Origin: Bacillota bacterium
Lineage (GTDB): Bacteria > Bacillota > Clostridia > Lachnospirales > Lachnospiraceae
DNA length: 8,644 bases
Assembly (NCBI GenBank): GCA_023460575.1
Contig: JAEWPQ010000222.1
Span: forward strand, 1 to 8,644
Direction: 5' to 3'
Part shown: one piece after another, positions 7,096-8,644 of the stretch
Layout: each line of letters starts with the position of its first letter
Position numbering within the stretch: the first letter of the stretch is position 1
Notes under the pieces: generated by a model
Database searches by the model: none
Told to the model about the DNA's origin: nothing
What the model saw: the letters and a program-made list of their open reading frames with translations, nothing else
Position numbers and translations under genes: made by a program

Positions 7096-7113
7096 CACAC
7101 CGGAAAGATATAT

Positions 7114-7153
7114 AAAAAACATGGGACTGGCAATAACCGGTCCCATGTTTTTT
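7114..7153. terminator. Bidirectional rho-independent terminator between convergent genes
   Basis: Bases 7114-7130 pair with 7137-7153 in a 17-bp stem with one T-G wobble and the six-base loop CAATAA. The stem starts with six A and ends with six T, so it can end transcription in both directions: for the HAD gene (stop 7095) and, on the minus strand, for the FAD dehydrogenase gene (stop codon at 7158-7160). It is the clearest terminator in the window. Confidence 0.92.
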
Positions 7154-7157
7154 CTGC

Positions 7158-8567
7158 TTAATATAATTTGTTTAAAATGCTTCTGGCAACGCTGATTCCG
7201 TTAGCAGAGGCCTGCTGTAGTCCTCTTGTTACGGAGGCACCATCTCCGATGGCACGCAGTCCCAGCACACTGGTTTCGAAATCACTGTTAACGACTACTT
7301 TATTGGAATAGAATTTAACTTCTACTCCGTAAAGAAGAGTCTCGTCGCTGGCAATACCAGGCGTAACCTTATCGAGTGCCAGCAGCATTTCCTTAATATC
7401 AACCATAATTCTGTGCGGGAATACCAGGGATAAATCGCCGGGAACCGCATCCTTTAAGGTGGGAATGAGATTGTTCCGGCATAATCGCTCTTCTGTGGTA
7501 CGTCTGCCTCTCTGGAAGTCTCCAAAGGTCTGTACCAGAATTCTTCCGTCACACAGCATGTTGCTTAGCTGTGAGATATGTTTTCCATATTCAATCGGTG
7601 TCTTAAAGGGCTTGGTAAAGTTTTTGGATACCAGAATTGCAAAGTTTGTGTTATTGGTTTTGTATTCCTGGGATTTGTAGGCATGTCCGTTGACCACAGC
7701 CAATCCGTTCTCATAATATTCAGTTGCAACCTCACCGGAAGGATTAGTACAGAAGGTACGTACCTTATCGTCAAAGGTTGGTGTGTAATAAACCAGCTTT
7801 GCTTCATAGAGATTCTTATTTAAGAATTCCATTACTTCATCCCTGACTTCAACACGGACACCGATATCAACGGTTCCCACCTTTGTCTCAATTCCGTGAT
7901 TACCGCAGATATGGCTGAACCAGTCAGATCCCTCCCGGCCGATGGCGGAGACAATCTCAGGAGCCTCGTAGACCTCATCTTTATCAGTAATAATTCCTCT
8001 GGCCTGATTATCCTCAATGATGATATCCTTAACCATGGTATTAAATTCCATCTCCACACCCTGTGCCAGTAAATGCTCCTGAAGACGAGTGTAGATTTTA
8101 TAGCCTTCCTCCGTACCAAGATGGCGGATCGGGCATTCGATCAGCTTTAAATTGGCGTTAATGGCTTTGCGGCGGATCTCCTGAATCTCCTTTTGCTTGT
8201 CCACACCATATACATTGGTATCAGCGCCAAATTTTAAATAAATATTGTCAGATTCCTTTAACAGTTCTACGGTTTTGTCATATCCCAGAATTTCGGGAAG
8301 ATTTCCTCCTACATCAGGGGATAACGATAATTTACCGTCTGAAAATGCTCCTGCACCTGCAAAGCCAGTGGTGATGGAGCATGGTTTGCAGCCTACGCAT
8401 ACTTTGGTTGTACGTTTGGGACAGGTACGTTTTTCAATAGGACGGCCCTTTTCAATCATAAGGATCTTTAAATCCGGTTTTTTCTCGATCAGTTCATAGG
8501 CGCAGAAAATACCGGAGGGGCCTGCACCGATGATGATCACATCGTAATTTTTTGAAGCTTCCTTCAT
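7158..8567 (-). CDS. FAD-dependent dehydrogenase (COG2509-like) with a four-cysteine cluster
   Basis: The 469-residue protein is a two-dinucleotide-binding-domain flavoprotein. It has an N-terminal Rossmann FAD motif, YDVIIIGAGPSGIFCAYEL with G14-A-G-P-S-G19, followed by an acidic/basic strand end (MIEKG, 37-41). At the C-terminus, IGDGASVTRGLQQASANG (440-457) is the usual second FAD contact. Residues C49, C57, C60 and C63 form C-x7-C-x2-C-x2-C just before GFAGAGAFSDGKL (68-80), a signature of this uncharacterised dehydrogenase family; the cysteines could bind a metal or an Fe-S cluster. Its substrate is unknown. I chose the ATG at 8567 because AGGAG (8576-8580) lies eight bases away; the GTG at 8576 overlaps that site and the ATG at 8573 is only two bases from it. 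It is a single gene facing the HAD gene. The family is clear, the function is not. Confidence 0.88.
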   Translation of the reverse strand: MKEASKNYDVIIIGAGPSGIFCAYELIEKKPDLKILMIEKGRPIEKRTCPKRTTKVCVGCKPCSITTGFAGAGAFSDGKLSLSPDVGGNLPEILGYDKTVELLKESDNIYLKFGADTNVYGVDKQKEIQEIRRKAINANLKLIECPIRHLGTEEGYKIYTRLQEHLLAQGVEMEFNTMVKDIIIEDNQARGIITDKDEVYEAPEIVSAIGREGSDWFSHICGNHGIETKVGTVDIGVRVEVRDEVMEFLNKNLYEAKLVYYTPTFDDKVRTFCTNPSGEVATEYYENGLAVVNGHAYKSQEYKTNNTNFAILVSKNFTKPFKTPIEYGKHISQLSNMLCDGRILVQTFGDFQRGRRTTEERLCRNNLIPTLKDAVPGDLSLVFPHRIMVDIKEMLLALDKVTPGIASDETLLYGVEVKFYSNKVVVNSDFETSVLGLRAIGDGASVTRGLQQASANGISVARSILNKLY

Positions 8568-8594
8568 GAACATCACTCCTTTTTCCTTCTAACC

Positions 8595-8600
8595 CTTATA
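8595..8600 (-). promoter_or_regulatory. Candidate -10 box for the FAD dehydrogenase gene
   Basis: On the minus strand TATAAG (8600 down to 8595) matches five of six bases of the -10 consensus. Transcription would start near 8588, leaving a leader of about 20 bases that holds the AGGAG site. No convincing -35 box lies 16-18 bases upstream, so the promoter may be weak or depend on an activator. Confidence 0.35.
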
Positions 8601-8602
8601 GT

Positions 8603-8620
8603 CAACTATTGAGGTAGTTG
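8603..8620. repeat. Inverted repeat CAACTA-N6-TAGTTG, possible operator
   Basis: CAACTA (8603-8608) and TAGTTG (8615-8620) are perfect 6-base inverted arms around a six-base centre. The element lies directly upstream of the candidate -10 box of the FAD dehydrogenase gene, where a dimeric repressor would block RNA polymerase. Size and symmetry suit a MarR-type regulator, but no such gene is in the window. A second looser pair, TTGGT (8618-8622) and ACCAA (8634-8638), overlaps its outer edge. Confidence 0.4.
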
Positions 8621-8644
8621 GTAGAAACGTTCAACCAATTTTGA

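Noticed and set aside
8568..8576. GTG 8576 or ATG 8573 as the FAD dehydrogenase start
   Set aside because: They overlap or nearly touch the AGGAG site; ATG 8567 has the normal eight-base spacing.

Overview
The window looks like a chromosomal segment from a Gram-positive, anaerobic Clostridia genome, most likely family Lachnospiraceae. The evidence is moderate G+C by eye, strong AGGAGG-type ribosome binding sites, a membrane-domain GDPD enzyme, a trigger-factor-like lipoprotein, and protein sequences that read as typical of that family. This placement comes from recognising the proteins, not from a search. There are eight genes, no RNA genes, no insertion sequence, no CRISPR array and no phage signature. 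This is ordinary core-genome content, densely packed.

Region by region: (1) Bases 1-673 hold the 3' part of a small alarmone (ppGpp) synthetase whose start lies before the window. It ends at a rho-independent terminator (683-719). (2) Bases 746-4462 hold a same-strand cluster: a membrane-anchored glycerophosphodiester phosphodiesterase, D-aminoacyl-tRNA deacylase (dtd) and an M18 zinc aminopeptidase, with gaps of 14 and 46 bases. (3) After a 125-base gap with a weak promoter candidate come a lipoprotein with a trigger-factor/FKBP body (4588-5691), xanthine phosphoribosyltransferase (xpt, 5717-6301) and a Cof-type HAD phosphatase (6298-7095). The last two overlap by four bases (ATGA) and are probably translationally coupled. 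(4) A strong bidirectional terminator (7114-7153) separates these from a convergent minus-strand gene (7158-8567), a COG2509-like FAD-dependent dehydrogenase with a four-cysteine cluster. Its upstream region carries an inverted repeat that may be an operator.

Functionally the genes cover stress signalling (alarmone), phospholipid or teichoic-acid turnover, translation quality control (dtd), peptide breakdown (M18), folding outside the membrane (lipoprotein) and purine salvage (xpt). No single pathway joins them all. The points most worth checking are the lipid-anchored trigger-factor homologue without a ribosome-binding domain, the cysteine cluster and possible operator of the FAD enzyme, and the xpt-HAD coupling without a visible purine riboswitch. 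I found no convincing new biological system.
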